From: Williamsia sterculiae
GTDB lineage: Bacteria; Actinomycetota; Actinomycetes; Mycobacteriales; Mycobacteriaceae
NCBI RefSeq assembly: GCF_900156495.1
Contig: NZ_FTNT01000001.1
Location: 310,001 to 374,000 of the forward strand
Length of the DNA stretch: 64,000 nt
Reading direction: 5' to 3'
This document shows, in pieces, positions 1-7,962 of this stretch (its first letter is position 1; the number at the start of each line of letters is the position of its first letter). The notes beneath the pieces are model-generated. The model searched no databases, had not been told where the DNA came from, and saw only the letters and a program-made list of their open reading frames with translations. The translations under genes were made by a program, and so were the position numbers.

Positions 1-74
1 GATGTACCGCCACCTCCTCCGGTGCCGACGAATGGCAGATCGACGTGGCGTTCTTCGACAGCACGGGCGGTTGA
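1..74 (+). CDS. C-terminal tail of an unidentified protein (partial)
   Basis: Frame 3 is open from the window edge to a TGA at 72-74. It encodes about 23 residues ending ADEWQIDVAFFDSTGG, which has the mixed acidic/hydrophobic composition of a real globular C-terminus. The start and family lie outside the window. The next gene begins 74 nt downstream after a direct-repeat element. Identity unknown; it could also be a chance open stretch. Confidence 0.35.
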   Translation, partial: CTATSSGADEWQIDVAFFDSTGG

Positions 75-82
75 CCGCGGTG

Positions 83-101
83 TCTCAGACGTATCTCAGA
101 T
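83..101 (+). promoter_or_regulatory. Direct repeat TCTCAGA, candidate response-regulator site
   Basis: Two 8-nt units, TCTCAGAC and TCTCAGAT, sit 11 nt apart start to start, 48 nt before the gene at 149. Head-to-tail repeats with one helical turn of spacing are the usual target of OmpR/MprA-type response regulators. Assignment to a particular regulator is inference. Confidence 0.45.
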
Positions 102-148
102 TTCGCTCCTAACCTCGGCTGCGACGTCGAGCAAGCGGAGGGACCATC

Positions 149-634
149 GTGAGCGAGGAGCGCAAACCGGCCGGTTCCGGGCGCGCGACCGTGCTGCTGT
201 GTCTGGCCGGACTGGTGGTCGCCGGTGTGGGCCTGGCCTACTGCGTGCACCTCGGGGCCACCGAGTCGAGCCGTAACGCCGCCGCGACCAGATCACCGGC
301 CGAGATCAAGATGCTCACGTCCGCCGACGGGTCGTCAACGGCCCTGACCGAGACCGCAGGCGCCGTCAGCGGGGTCGATTCGGCGAAGTCCAAGATGTTG
401 CTCGGCACGGTGCGTTCGCTGACGGCGACAGACATCAGGGTGCAGATGAGCGACGGCCGTGAACACCTGGTGACGTTGAACGCACAGACCCATTACGAAT
501 CCGTACACGGCGCCGGCCGCGAGGGGATCCGGGTGGGTGACCTGGTGGTGGTCCACGTGCTGCAACAGGGTCAGACGATGGTGGCCGACCTGATCATCGA
601 CGGCCGTGTCACGGCCAGCCAGCCCGGCAACTGA
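149..634 (+). CDS. Membrane-anchored exported protein, DUF5666-like
   Basis: 161 residues. An N-terminal hydrophobic segment (about residues 14-33, LLCLAGLVVAGVGLAY) acts as signal anchor, followed by a Ser/Thr/Ala-rich linker. From about residue 88 there is a small beta-rich domain (LLGTVRSLTATDIRVQM to VADLII) resembling DUF5666, in which a G-x-V strand opens the fold and a 'GDLVVV' strand precedes the end. The GTG start has AGCGGAGGGA 6-10 nt upstream. It stands alone behind the TCTCAGA direct repeat, so two-component envelope-stress control is plausible. No enzymatic motif is visible; function unknown. Confidence 0.7.
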   Translation: MSEERKPAGSGRATVLLCLAGLVVAGVGLAYCVHLGATESSRNAAATRSPAEIKMLTSADGSSTALTETAGAVSGVDSAKSKMLLGTVRSLTATDIRVQMSDGREHLVTLNAQTHYESVHGAGREGIRVGDLVVVHVLQQGQTMVADLIIDGRVTASQPGN

Positions 635-708
635 TCGTCGACGTGGCCCGGTCGTGCGTCGGCGCTGACCACGGTCGGTCGGTACGCGGTTCGTCGGGTC
701 CGGTCGAC

Positions 709-714
709 TACGCT
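709..714 (+). promoter_or_regulatory. -10 element TACGCT, leaderless start
   Basis: TACGCT fits the actinobacterial TANNNT -10 and ends 8 nt before the ATG at 723, so transcription should begin at or next to the start codon. There is no Shine-Dalgarno sequence. Confidence 0.5.
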
Positions 715-722
715 GTTGCACG

Positions 723-1571
723 ATGACCGCCCTCTATTTCGTCCTCGCGGCGCTGGCTCTGGCCGGTGCGGCCGCCCTGCTGTGGTTGGACCGCCGGCGC
801 ACCACCGGGGTCCGGCGCGAACGTGCTGCCTGGGCGTCCGGTCACGACCTGGATTTCCGAACCCAGGGCGACGACCTGCGAGGCCGTTTCCAGCGGGCGA
901 CCACCGACGTCGGCGCCGACGTCAGGATCGAGGACGTGGCGTCGGGGATGTACCGGGGTCAGGAGGTGCTGATCTTCGATCTCGCCGCCGTGGCCACCAT
1001 CGTCGCGGTGCGTCGCGGCTCCAGCTCGGCGGTGGTGGTCGACCTGAGGGACGAGGATGCACTGGCGCCCGCCGAGGATGATGTGGAGTTGCTCGGCGCG
1101 ATGGGCAAGCGGGTCATGTTCGCCACCCATCTGTCGGTGGCGCGCCGAGTGTGCGATCGGCGGATGGTCGCGCTGGCGACCAACGCGCCCCGCTACATCG
1201 AGGTCCTGTGGAACGAGGACGAGTGGGCACTGGGTTCGATGCCGGTGACCAACGACTCCGAACGCCTCGACACCGCACTGGAGACCGTGCGCCGGTTCAG
1301 TGATCTGCTGCGGGTGCTGCCGCCGGCCGCGGATCAACCTCCGGCGCGTGGTCCGCACGATCCGCTGGCCCCTGTCGGACGACCCCGCGAGCCGCGCACC
1401 GTGGCATCCGCGCAGCGGGGGGAGCGGCCGGCGTCCACGCCCGTGCCGTCGCCTGCGCCGCCACGACGGCATGTCCGCTCCGTCGACGACGAGGTGCCCG
1501 AGCGGCCGCCCTTGCGGCCGTATCAGCCGGGCCACCATGAACGTGAGCCCTACCAGGGAGGAGACGCGTGA
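723..1571 (+). CDS. N-terminally anchored conserved protein (Rv0383c-like)
   Basis: 282 residues. A single N-terminal membrane helix (about residues 4-22) is followed by an Arg-rich cytoplasmic-type stretch and a soluble domain to about residue 195. The last 85 residues are Pro/Arg-rich and probably disordered. Its position directly before pyrE, with a 4-nt GTGA overlap, matches the conserved protein next to pyrE in mycobacteria (Rv0383c); that identity rests mainly on gene order. A TACGCT -10 immediately upstream predicts a leaderless mRNA and supports the ATG. No catalytic motif seen; function unknown. Confidence 0.75.
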   Translation: MTALYFVLAALALAGAAALLWLDRRRTTGVRRERAAWASGHDLDFRTQGDDLRGRFQRATTDVGADVRIEDVASGMYRGQEVLIFDLAAVATIVAVRRGSSSAVVVDLRDEDALAPAEDDVELLGAMGKRVMFATHLSVARRVCDRRMVALATNAPRYIEVLWNEDEWALGSMPVTNDSERLDTALETVRRFSDLLRVLPPAADQPPARGPHDPLAPVGRPREPRTVASAQRGERPASTPVPSPAPPRRHVRSVDDEVPERPPLRPYQPGHHEREPYQGGDA

Positions 1572-2113
1572 CCGAGAACCGCACCGACCGTGACCGGTTG
1601 GCCGAACTCGTCGTCGAACTCGCGGTGGTGCACGGCCGGGTCACGCTGTCGTCCGGCCGAGAAGCCGACTACTACGTCGATCTGCGGCGGGCCACGCTGC
1701 AGCACGAGTCGTCCCGGCTCATCGGGCGATTGATGCGCGAGCTCACCGCCGACTGGGACTACCACGCCGTCGGTGGTCTGACCCTGGGCGCCGACCCGGT
1801 CGCGACGTCGATCATGCATGCGGCGGGCCGACCCGTCGATGCCTTCGTGGTGCGCAAGGCGGTCAAGACGCACGGTATGCAACGGCGGATCGAGGGCCCG
1901 GACATCGAGGGGCGGCGGGTACTGATCGTGGAGGACACCTCCACGACCGGGCAGTCGCCGCTGACCGCGGTGCAGGCGGCCCGAGACGCAGGCGCCGAGG
2001 TGGTCGGGGTGGCCACCGTGGTGGACCGGGCCACCGGCGCCGACGCGATCATCGCGGCCGAGGGCGTGGAGTACCGCTCACTGCTGGGCTTGGGCGACCT
2101 GGGCCTGGCCTGA
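1568..2113 (+). CDS. pyrE: Orotate phosphoribosyltransferase
   Basis: Transfers phosphoribose from PRPP to orotate to give OMP in de novo pyrimidine synthesis (cytosol). The 181 residues match the family length. The type I PRTase PRPP loop is present as VLIVEDTSTTGQS (about residues 118-130), and LSSGREADYYVDLR (about residues 28-41) matches the orotate-side motif in which an S-x-x-x-S/D-YYVD pattern is normal. Its GTG start overlaps the preceding stop, so translation is coupled to the upstream membrane protein. The next gene begins 9 nt downstream, consistent with an operon. Confidence 0.96.
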   Translation: MTENRTDRDRLAELVVELAVVHGRVTLSSGREADYYVDLRRATLQHESSRLIGRLMRELTADWDYHAVGGLTLGADPVATSIMHAAGRPVDAFVVRKAVKTHGMQRRIEGPDIEGRRVLIVEDTSTTGQSPLTAVQAARDAGAEVVGVATVVDRATGADAIIAAEGVEYRSLLGLGDLGLA

Positions 2114-2122
2114 ACGCCGTTG

Positions 2123-2797
2123 GTGAGCACCGACGAACCCGGACCCACCGAATGGGTGGGCCGGGGTGATGCCGAGGTGGGTGTCGGACCGTGGGACGAG
2201 GCGGTCCGTGGACCCGTGCCCGACGACCCGCGACTGGACCGGGATCTGCTCGCCGAGGGGGACCGCCGCAACGTCGTCGACGCCTACCGGTACTGGACCC
2301 GGGAGGCGATCGTCGCCGACCTCGACACCCGACGGCACCCGTTCCACGTCGCCATCGAGAACTTCGGTCACGACGCGAATATCGGCACGGTGGTTCGCAC
2401 CGCGAACGCGTTCACGGCGGCCGCGGTGCACATCGTGGGTCGTCGTCGCTGGAACCGGCGCGGCGCCATGGTCACCGATCGCTACCAGCACATCCATCAT
2501 CACGAGACGGTCGCCGACCTGGTGGCCTGGGCCGCCGACGCCGGGTTGGCGGTGGTCGCGGTGGACAACACCCCCGGTGCCGAGCCCATCGAGACCGCCG
2601 AGCTACCGCGCGATTGTGTGCTGCTGTTCGGTCAGGAGGGTCCCGGCGTCAGTATGGACGCTCGGTCTCGGGCCGACCTGACGGTGTCGATCGCCCAGTT
2701 CGGGTCCACCCGCAGCATCAACGCCGGGGTGGCCGCGGGTATCGCGATGCACGCGTGGGTCCGCACACATGCGGACATCGACCGGGCCTGGCGTTGA
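2123..2797 (+). CDS. SpoU/TrmH family RNA 2'-O-methyltransferase
   Basis: A SAM-dependent ribose methyltransferase for rRNA or tRNA. The three SPOUT motifs are visible: motif 1 NFGHDANIGTVVRTANAF (about residue 80 onward), motif 2 LLFGQEGPGVS, and motif 3 STRSINAGVAAGIAMHAW, which together form the trefoil-knot SAM site. The N-terminal 70 residues are acidic and poorly conserved. I chose GTG 2123 over TTG 2120, since either gives nearly the same protein. It lies 9 nt after pyrE as in mycobacteria (Rv0380c). The exact RNA target cannot be read from sequence. Confidence 0.9.
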   Translation: MSTDEPGPTEWVGRGDAEVGVGPWDEAVRGPVPDDPRLDRDLLAEGDRRNVVDAYRYWTREAIVADLDTRRHPFHVAIENFGHDANIGTVVRTANAFTAAAVHIVGRRRWNRRGAMVTDRYQHIHHHETVADLVAWAADAGLAVVAVDNTPGAEPIETAELPRDCVLLFGQEGPGVSMDARSRADLTVSIAQFGSTRSINAGVAAGIAMHAWVRTHADIDRAWR

Positions 2798-2812
2798 GGA
2801 GCCGGGTGACGC

Positions 2813-3523
2813 TCAGGCTTTCGGCTGCTCGTCGACCGCCTGCGCACCTCGTGGTGCGGCGGATTTCTCGGCCCGGCGACGTTTGACGTACTCGAGAATG
2901 ATCGGCACCACCGAGATCAGCACGATGACGATGAAGATGGGCTCGATGAGTTTCTGGATGATCTCGAACTGGCCGAGCCAGTACCCCAGCAGCGTGATGC
3001 CGCAACCCCAGATCACCGCGCCGAGCACGTTGTAGGCGAGGAAGACCGTGAACTTCATCCGGGCCGCACCGGCGACGATGGGTGCCAGTGTGCGGACGAT
3101 GGGGACGAAGCGGGCCAGGAAGATGGTGACCGGACCGCGCTTCTCGAAGAACTCGTGGGCCTCGGTGAGGTACCGCTCCTTGAGGAATCGGGCATCGGGC
3201 GTGAACATCGTGGTGCCCGCATAGCGGCCGATCCAGTACCCGATCTGACCGCCGATGATCGCGGCGATCGGGATGAAGATCAACAGCTGCCACAGCGACG
3301 CGAAGCGCGAGACCTCCGCGGACTCGCCCGCCGCGACCAACCCGGCCACGAACAGCAGGGAGTCACCGGGCAGGACGGGGAACAATACGCCCGATTCGAT
3401 GAGGATCACCAGCAGCAACCCGACCAGCGCCCAGGTACCGAAGTACCCGAGCAGGGTGATGGGGTCGAGGAAACCCGGGAGCAGTGCTTTCGTGGTGGTT
3501 TCGGCCAACGCGGTGTCGATCAC
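2813..3523 (-). CDS. DedA family membrane protein
   Basis: 236 residues with several hydrophobic helices. The family signature is clear: FPVLPGDSLLFVAGLVA near residue 65, then GGQIGYWIGRYAG, and ARFVPIVRTLAPIVAGAARM, whose Arg/Gly/Pro residues are typical of DedA/SNARE-associated proteins. DedA proteins are linked to lipid-carrier flipping and membrane homeostasis. The reading frame extends further upstream, but TAACCT lies 8 nt before GTG 3523, so I take that as a leaderless start. It is divergent from fba, as in M. tuberculosis (Rv0364/Rv0363c). The C-terminus is Lys/Arg-rich. Confidence 0.88.
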   Translation of the reverse strand: MIDTALAETTTKALLPGFLDPITLLGYFGTWALVGLLLVILIESGVLFPVLPGDSLLFVAGLVAAGESAEVSRFASLWQLLIFIPIAAIIGGQIGYWIGRYAGTTMFTPDARFLKERYLTEAHEFFEKRGPVTIFLARFVPIVRTLAPIVAGAARMKFTVFLAYNVLGAVIWGCGITLLGYWLGQFEIIQKLIEPIFIVIVLISVVPIILEYVKRRRAEKSAAPRGAQAVDEQPKA

Positions 3524-3531
3524 GGGTGCCA

Positions 3532-3537
3532 AGGTTA
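3532..3537 (-). promoter_or_regulatory. -10 element TAACCT, leaderless start of dedA
   Basis: Read on the minus strand, TAACCT ends 8 nt before GTG 3523. This spacing decides the start of the DedA protein, because the frame itself is open far upstream. Confidence 0.5.
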
Positions 3538-3638
3538 CCGGCTGATGCCTGAGGAGAACCTGAACCCACCCAACCGTCATACTGTGAGGTGACATGCACC
3601 TCGAGCCCATGAGGCCCGACCCGGTTGGAGGATCTCCG

Positions 3639-4679
3639 ATGCCCATCGCGACGCCCGAGCAGTACGCAGAGATGCTGGACAAGGCCAAGAAGGGCGGTTA
3701 CGCGTTCCCCGCGATCAACTGCACGTCGTCGGAGTCGATCAACGCCGCGCTGAAGGGTTTCTCCGAGGCGGGTAGTGACGGCATCATCCAGTTCTCGACC
3801 GGTGGTGCGGAGTTCGGTTCGGGTCTGGGTGTGAAGGACATGGTCACCGGTGCGGTGGCGCTCGCCGAGTTCGCCCATGTGGTCGCCGACCGGTACGACA
3901 TCCTGGTGGCGCTGCACACCGACCACTGTCCCAAGGACAAACTCGACACCTATGTGCGTCCGTTGATCGAGATCTCGCAGCAGCGCGTCGACGCCGGGCG
4001 GAACCCGCTGTTCCAGTCGCACATGTGGGACGGCAGCGCGGTTCCGCTGGACGAGAACCTGGAGATCGCGAAGGAGCTGCTGGCCAAGGCAGCCGCCGCG
4101 AAGATCATCCTGGAGATCGAGATCGGCGTGGTCGGTGGTGAGGAGGACGGCGTGGAGAACGAGATCAACGACAAGCTGTTCACCACCCCGGAGGATTTCG
4201 AGAAGACCCTCGACGCGCTCGGGGCCGGTGACAGTGGGAGTCGCTACCTGCTGGCCGCGACTTTCGGCAACGTGCACGGCGTGTACAAGCCCGGCAACGT
4301 GAAACTGCGTCCCGACGTGTTGAAGACCGGCCAGGAGGTGGCGGTGAAGACCCTGGGCCTGCCCGAGGGTTCCAAGCCGTTCGACTTCGTCTTCCACGGC
4401 GGTTCCGGCTCGTTGAAGAGCGAGATCGAGGAGGCGCTGAGCTACGGCGTGGTCAAGATGAACGTCGACACCGACACCCAGTACGCGTTCACCCGACCGC
4501 TGGCCGGTCACATGTTCGCCAACTACGACGGCGTGCTCAAGATCGACGGCGACGTGGGCAACAAGAAGGTCTACGACCCGCGTAGTTACCTGAAGAAGGC
4601 AGAGGCCGGGATGGCCGAGCGCGTCGTCGAGGCCAGCAACGACCTGAAGTCGGCCGGGAAGTCCATCAGCGCCACGTGA
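3639..4679 (+). CDS. fba: Class II fructose-bisphosphate aldolase
   Basis: Cleaves fructose 1,6-bisphosphate to DHAP and glyceraldehyde 3-phosphate (glycolysis/gluconeogenesis), using zinc. 346 residues. Zinc and catalytic landmarks are present: LVALHTDHCPKDK (catalytic Asp and zinc His), EIEIGVVGGEEDGVEN, AATFGNVHGVY (zinc His), and FVFHGGSGS (third zinc His and phosphate loop). MNVDTDTQYAF closes the active site. ATG 3639 follows TTGGAGGA at good spacing; an in-frame upstream ATG at 3594 lacks a ribosome site. Monocistronic, followed by a strong hairpin. Confidence 0.97.
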   Translation: MPIATPEQYAEMLDKAKKGGYAFPAINCTSSESINAALKGFSEAGSDGIIQFSTGGAEFGSGLGVKDMVTGAVALAEFAHVVADRYDILVALHTDHCPKDKLDTYVRPLIEISQQRVDAGRNPLFQSHMWDGSAVPLDENLEIAKELLAKAAAAKIILEIEIGVVGGEEDGVENEINDKLFTTPEDFEKTLDALGAGDSGSRYLLAATFGNVHGVYKPGNVKLRPDVLKTGQEVAVKTLGLPEGSKPFDFVFHGGSGSLKSEIEEALSYGVVKMNVDTDTQYAFTRPLAGHMFANYDGVLKIDGDVGNKKVYDPRSYLKKAEAGMAERVVEASNDLKSAGKSISAT

Positions 4680-4698
4680 GCCGCTGATCGGTGGTGGT

Positions 4699-4739
4699 GC
4701 GCGCTGCCTGCGGTCGTGTCGACGGCGCAGGCAGCGCGC
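4699..4739 (+). terminator. Hairpin terminator after fba
   Basis: GCGCGCTGCCTGCG (4699-4712) pairs perfectly with CGCAGGCAGCGCGC (4726-4739) across a 13-nt loop. It starts 20 nt after the fba stop, in the gap between convergent genes. There is no U-tract, as is common in high-GC actinobacteria. Confidence 0.7.
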
Positions 4740-4869
4740 GGGCAGCGCGTCTCCATACGCGTCACCAAGTGGTGAGGAAGTCGGCCGCGGGTCGCCCTCC
4801 CGACGGGTGATACCCCGGGGTCGTGGTCCAGGCTGGTGTTGAGACGGACTACGACGAGGTGGCGGTTTC

Positions 4870-5124
4870 TCAGGTGGGCAGGGCGCCGAAACAGGCCGTG
4901 AGAATCACCAGCACCGTCAGCATCAGTCCGCTGACGAGCATCACGCCGCCGTGCGAGCCGAAGAGCAGGTCGGGCTGCAACTCGTCGGGCAGCACCGCCT
5001 CGAGGAGCGACGTGGCCGAGTCGTCGGAGTCGGTCGGCTGCGCCGTGAGTGCCTGAGCTGGGTGCCCTTCGCCGGGCGACGGGACTGTGGGGTCGATCGC
5101 CGTCGCGTCGCTGAGCATCGTCAC
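4870..5124 (-). CDS. Small single-helix membrane protein
   Basis: 84 residues. The acidic, Ser/Thr/Pro-rich N-terminal half (to about residue 57) precedes one C-terminal membrane helix (MLVSGLMLTVLVILTACFGA). The GTG start has GGAG 8 nt upstream. There is no recognisable family. The gene is preceded by a 277-nt gap containing two palindromes. It is probably a real tail-anchored protein given its ribosome site and composition, but it could not be confirmed by homology here. Confidence 0.55.
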   Translation of the reverse strand: MTMLSDATAIDPTVPSPGEGHPAQALTAQPTDSDDSATSLLEAVLPDELQPDLLFGSHGGVMLVSGLMLTVLVILTACFGALPT

Positions 5125-5253
5125 GATGTCTCCGTTCCCGATCGTCCGTCCGCGGGTCTGACCGGGGTGTGGTCGACTGTGGGTCTTCTCCTACAACGTC
5201 GATGCGCGGTCGCGGTGGCGACGAGAGGCGTTCGTGCGTTGGACCGAGGATAA

Positions 5254-5271
5254 CCCGAGTCATGACCCGGG
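5254..5271. promoter_or_regulatory. 18-bp near-perfect palindrome
   Basis: CCCGAGTCA/TGACCCGGG has 9-nt arms with one mismatch and no loop. It lies 130 nt upstream of the small membrane protein gene in an otherwise empty stretch. Operator-like, but no regulator is identified. Confidence 0.4.
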
Positions 5272-5287
5272 AGCACCATCGGAACAC

Positions 5288-5304
5288 CGATCGCGATGCG
5301 ATCG
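5288..5304. promoter_or_regulatory. 17-bp perfect hyphenated palindrome
   Basis: CGATCGC-GAT-GCGATCG has perfect 7-nt arms around a 3-nt centre and lies 16 nt from the palindrome at 5254-5271. The remainder of 5125-5401 shows no convincing gene. Confidence 0.4.
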
Positions 5305-5401
5305 CAACGATGGTCACGCAGTGATAACGACGCCGTGCTGATCTGACGGTGACACCGTCTGGAGGGACACACTCAGCACGCACAGCCGAGGCGGGTGCCC
5401 G

Positions 5402-5740
5402 TCAGAGCATCGCGATGCCGACGACGACGCCGATCGCCAACAGCATCATGGTGACGGCGGCGCACACGATCTCCACCTCGGCCCGCCCCCACCGGTGCGT
5501 GGCGACCACGTCGAGGTCGATCCGTGACGAGCCCGCCAGGGCCGGGATGTCGGTGGTCGCCGTGATGTCCCGTGGTCGCGGAGGACGAACGCGAGCAGAG
5601 TGGTCCGGACGCGTGGTCGCAGGCGCCGATGCGGAACGACGGTGGCGTCCGGGCAGGGCTGCGTTCGGGTCGACCAGCACCGGGACAGCGTAACCGCGGG
5701 TCGGCGACTTCACCGGGAGGTCGGACAAGTCGCCGTTCAC
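5402..5740 (-). CDS. Tail-anchored hypothetical membrane protein
   Basis: 112 residues from GTG 5740. The first 85 or so residues are polar and Arg/Pro-rich, and the C-terminus is one membrane helix (IVCAAVTMMLLAIGVVVGIAML). It begins 19 nt after the stop of the large acidic membrane protein on the same strand, so it is likely co-transcribed. The ribosome site is weak and the start uncertain, since the frame is open to 5797. No family recognised. Confidence 0.5.
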   Translation of the reverse strand: MNGDLSDLPVKSPTRGYAVPVLVDPNAALPGRHRRSASAPATTRPDHSARVRPPRPRDITATTDIPALAGSSRIDLDVVATHRWGRAEVEIVCAAVTMMLLAIGVVVGIAML

Positions 5741-5759
5741 GATGCCCGCCGGCGGGCGG

Positions 5760-7772
5760 TCACTTGTCCCCGCAGACCTTCCACGATCCGTTCTCACGAC
5801 GCAGGTCCAACCGCGCGTTCACGTTCTTCTCCGGCGTGGCCAGTTGGTGGGCGGTGACGTCGACCTGGGCCGCGTCACCGGCAGCATCGGTGATCTTGGA
5901 CGCCTGGACGTCGGTCATCACGAACAGCTCTTTGCTGGCCTGCTGGGTCTCGAAATCCTTGCGGTAGTCCGCGTCACTGAGGGTGTCGTAGAACTGCTTA
6001 CGACTGCCGCAGGTGATGCTCCGCAGGGTGTCGAGGTCGCCGCCGGAGACCGCCTTGCCGTACTGCAAGGCGGTGTCGGCAGCCTGATCCGCGGGGGGTT
6101 TGGGAGTGTCGGAGTTGTTCAGCAGGGCGACGACCACGCCGACCACCACCACGATCGCGACCGCGGCGGCCAGGACCGACCAGATCACCAGCCCGCGTCG
6201 GCCCTTGGTCGGCGTGGGTGCGGTCTTGGTCGCGGTGGGTGAACCGTCGGCGGCCGGGAAGTACTGCGGTGCCGCGGTACCCGTCTTCCATCCCGACGCG
6301 ATGTCGTCACGATCGGTCTGCTGGGTCGTGCGCGTCGACTGTGGGCCGGGGTCCGGGTCGGTGGTCGCTTCCGCGTCCGCGGGTTCCCGTCCAGCCTCGG
6401 CCTCGGCGTCCGCGGACTCCCGCGACTCCGACCGGGGTATCTCGTTGGTCGTCGTCGCGTCGTATCCGTGATCACCCGACTCCGACTCGGCGTCCGGCTG
6501 CTCGGCGTCCCGATCCGTCTCGTCCCGGGTGGAGGTGGCAGCCTTGGACGCGGCTCCGGCGGCGACCGCGGATCCGGCAACCGCGGCGACGGTGCCCGTG
6601 GAAGGCGTGTCGTCCTCGGTCTCGGTGTTGGACGAGACGTCGTCGGCGGACTGCTCGGTGTCGTCGACCTCGGTGTCGGTGTCTGCCTGAGCGTCGTCGG
6701 CATCGGCACCGTGGCCGTCATCCGTTTCGGGTTCGTTCGCCTCGGGTTTGTCGGCGGCAGCCGTCACCACGGCGGCACCACCGGCGACCGGCGCGGCGAC
6801 CGCTGCCACCGAGGTCGAGGTCTGGTCATCGTCGTCGTCGGTCTCGGGTGCCGACGCGTCCTTCGCCGGCCCGGGCTCCGGTTCGTCGTCGGCCGTCGTC
6901 TCGGCCTCGGGTTCCGTGGTGTCCGTGTCCGTGTCCGCCTCCGCCGAGGTGTCGTCGGCACCGTGGGCCTCGACGGGGCGGGTGGTGGACCCGTCCTCTG
7001 TCTCGTCGAGTGCGGGATCCTCGTCGCCGTCCTCAGACTCGTCCTGCGCCGTCGGCGTGTCGTCGGCACCTCGCGTCGACTCGTCGGCGGTGACCGTGTC
7101 GGATTCCGAGGTGTCAGATGCGGCGGCCGCGTGCTCCGTGTCCTGCGGCTTCTCGTTCTGCGATTCGCCGTCCTCGTCGGCATCGACCGCGTCGTGGTCC
7201 TCGGCTGCCGCCGTCACGACGGCGGCGCCACCGGCGACGGGTGCGGCCACTGCCGTGACCTCGCCCGCGGTCGTCCCGTCATCCTCGTCGGACTCGGACT
7301 CGGACTCGCTCGACTCGGATTCGCTCGGTTCGGCTTCGGCCGGGGCCGACGTCGTGTCAGCCTCGTCGGCCGGCTCCGATGTGGGCTCGGCCTCGTGGTC
7401 GGTGTCCGGCTGCGGCCCCGCCGGCTCGGCGGCCGCCGGTTCGGCCTCAGCGGGCTGCGCGTCCTTCGGCGCGGTGGCGCGACTGGCCAGCAGTGCGTCG
7501 GCGGTTGATCCCACGACGGAGTCGTCTGCAGTGGGCCGGCCGGAGTCGTCGCCAGTCGGACGGCCGGAGTCGTCACCAGTGGGCCGGCCGGAGTCGGGCC
7601 CGGTGGGGACCTGCTCGTCGTCGATCGGCCCTTTCTCGGACGCCGTGGGCCGACCCAGCCGGGCCGGGACGGCGGGTGGAGCGGCCGGGGTCTGGGATCC
7701 ACGACGACGACGCCGTAGCGCCGAGATCGCTTTACCGACAACCGACTTGCCGTCGTCGCTAGGGTGTGACAT
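5760..7772 (-). CDS. Large acidic repeat protein with C-terminal extracellular domain (Rv0361-like)
   Basis: 670 residues. A short basic N-terminus (KAISALRRRRRG) is followed by about 500 residues dominated by Asp, Glu, Ser, Thr and Ala, surely disordered. Within it are a tandem 8-residue repeat GRPTGDDS (residues 57-85) and three hydrophobic cassettes of the type VAAPVAGGAAVVTAAA. Near residue 540 a membrane helix (LVIWSVLAAAVAIVVVVGVV) leads to a C-terminal domain of about 110 residues ending WKVCGDK, with Cys in CGS and CGD as a possible disulfide. The topology suggests a cytoplasmic acidic region and an external domain. Gene order beside DUF3151 matches Rv0361. Function unknown. Confidence 0.8.
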   Translation of the reverse strand: MSHPSDDGKSVVGKAISALRRRRRGSQTPAAPPAVPARLGRPTASEKGPIDDEQVPTGPDSGRPTGDDSGRPTGDDSGRPTADDSVVGSTADALLASRATAPKDAQPAEAEPAAAEPAGPQPDTDHEAEPTSEPADEADTTSAPAEAEPSESESSESESESDEDDGTTAGEVTAVAAPVAGGAAVVTAAAEDHDAVDADEDGESQNEKPQDTEHAAAASDTSESDTVTADESTRGADDTPTAQDESEDGDEDPALDETEDGSTTRPVEAHGADDTSAEADTDTDTTEPEAETTADDEPEPGPAKDASAPETDDDDDQTSTSVAAVAAPVAGGAAVVTAAADKPEANEPETDDGHGADADDAQADTDTEVDDTEQSADDVSSNTETEDDTPSTGTVAAVAGSAVAAGAASKAATSTRDETDRDAEQPDAESESGDHGYDATTTNEIPRSESRESADAEAEAGREPADAEATTDPDPGPQSTRTTQQTDRDDIASGWKTGTAAPQYFPAADGSPTATKTAPTPTKGRRGLVIWSVLAAAVAIVVVVGVVVALLNNSDTPKPPADQAADTALQYGKAVSGGDLDTLRSITCGSRKQFYDTLSDADYRKDFETQQASKELFVMTDVQASKITDAAGDAAQVDVTAHQLATPEKNVNARLDLRRENGSWKVCGDK
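7518..7604 (-). repeat. 24-nt tandem repeat encoding GRPTGDDS
   Basis: About three and a half copies of a 24-nt unit in frame within the acidic membrane protein. The first unit has diverged (TGPDS) and the last reads TADDS. Such arrays commonly vary in copy number between strains. Confidence 0.8.
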
Positions 7773-7962
7773 CCCGCGTGGCCGCCTTCCAGCACTCGAC
7801 CCGTGGCCCCTCGCAGGCCGAAACTGTGCCGCACCGGGACCTCGGGCGGCAGTGATACGCCGGTACAGCCTAGCGAATCGCCGGCGCCATGCCGTTGTGG
7901 CCGCTCCGGGTCGATGTCGGCAGTCGTCGTCTCGCGAACCCCCGACGTTGCACAATGGTCCG

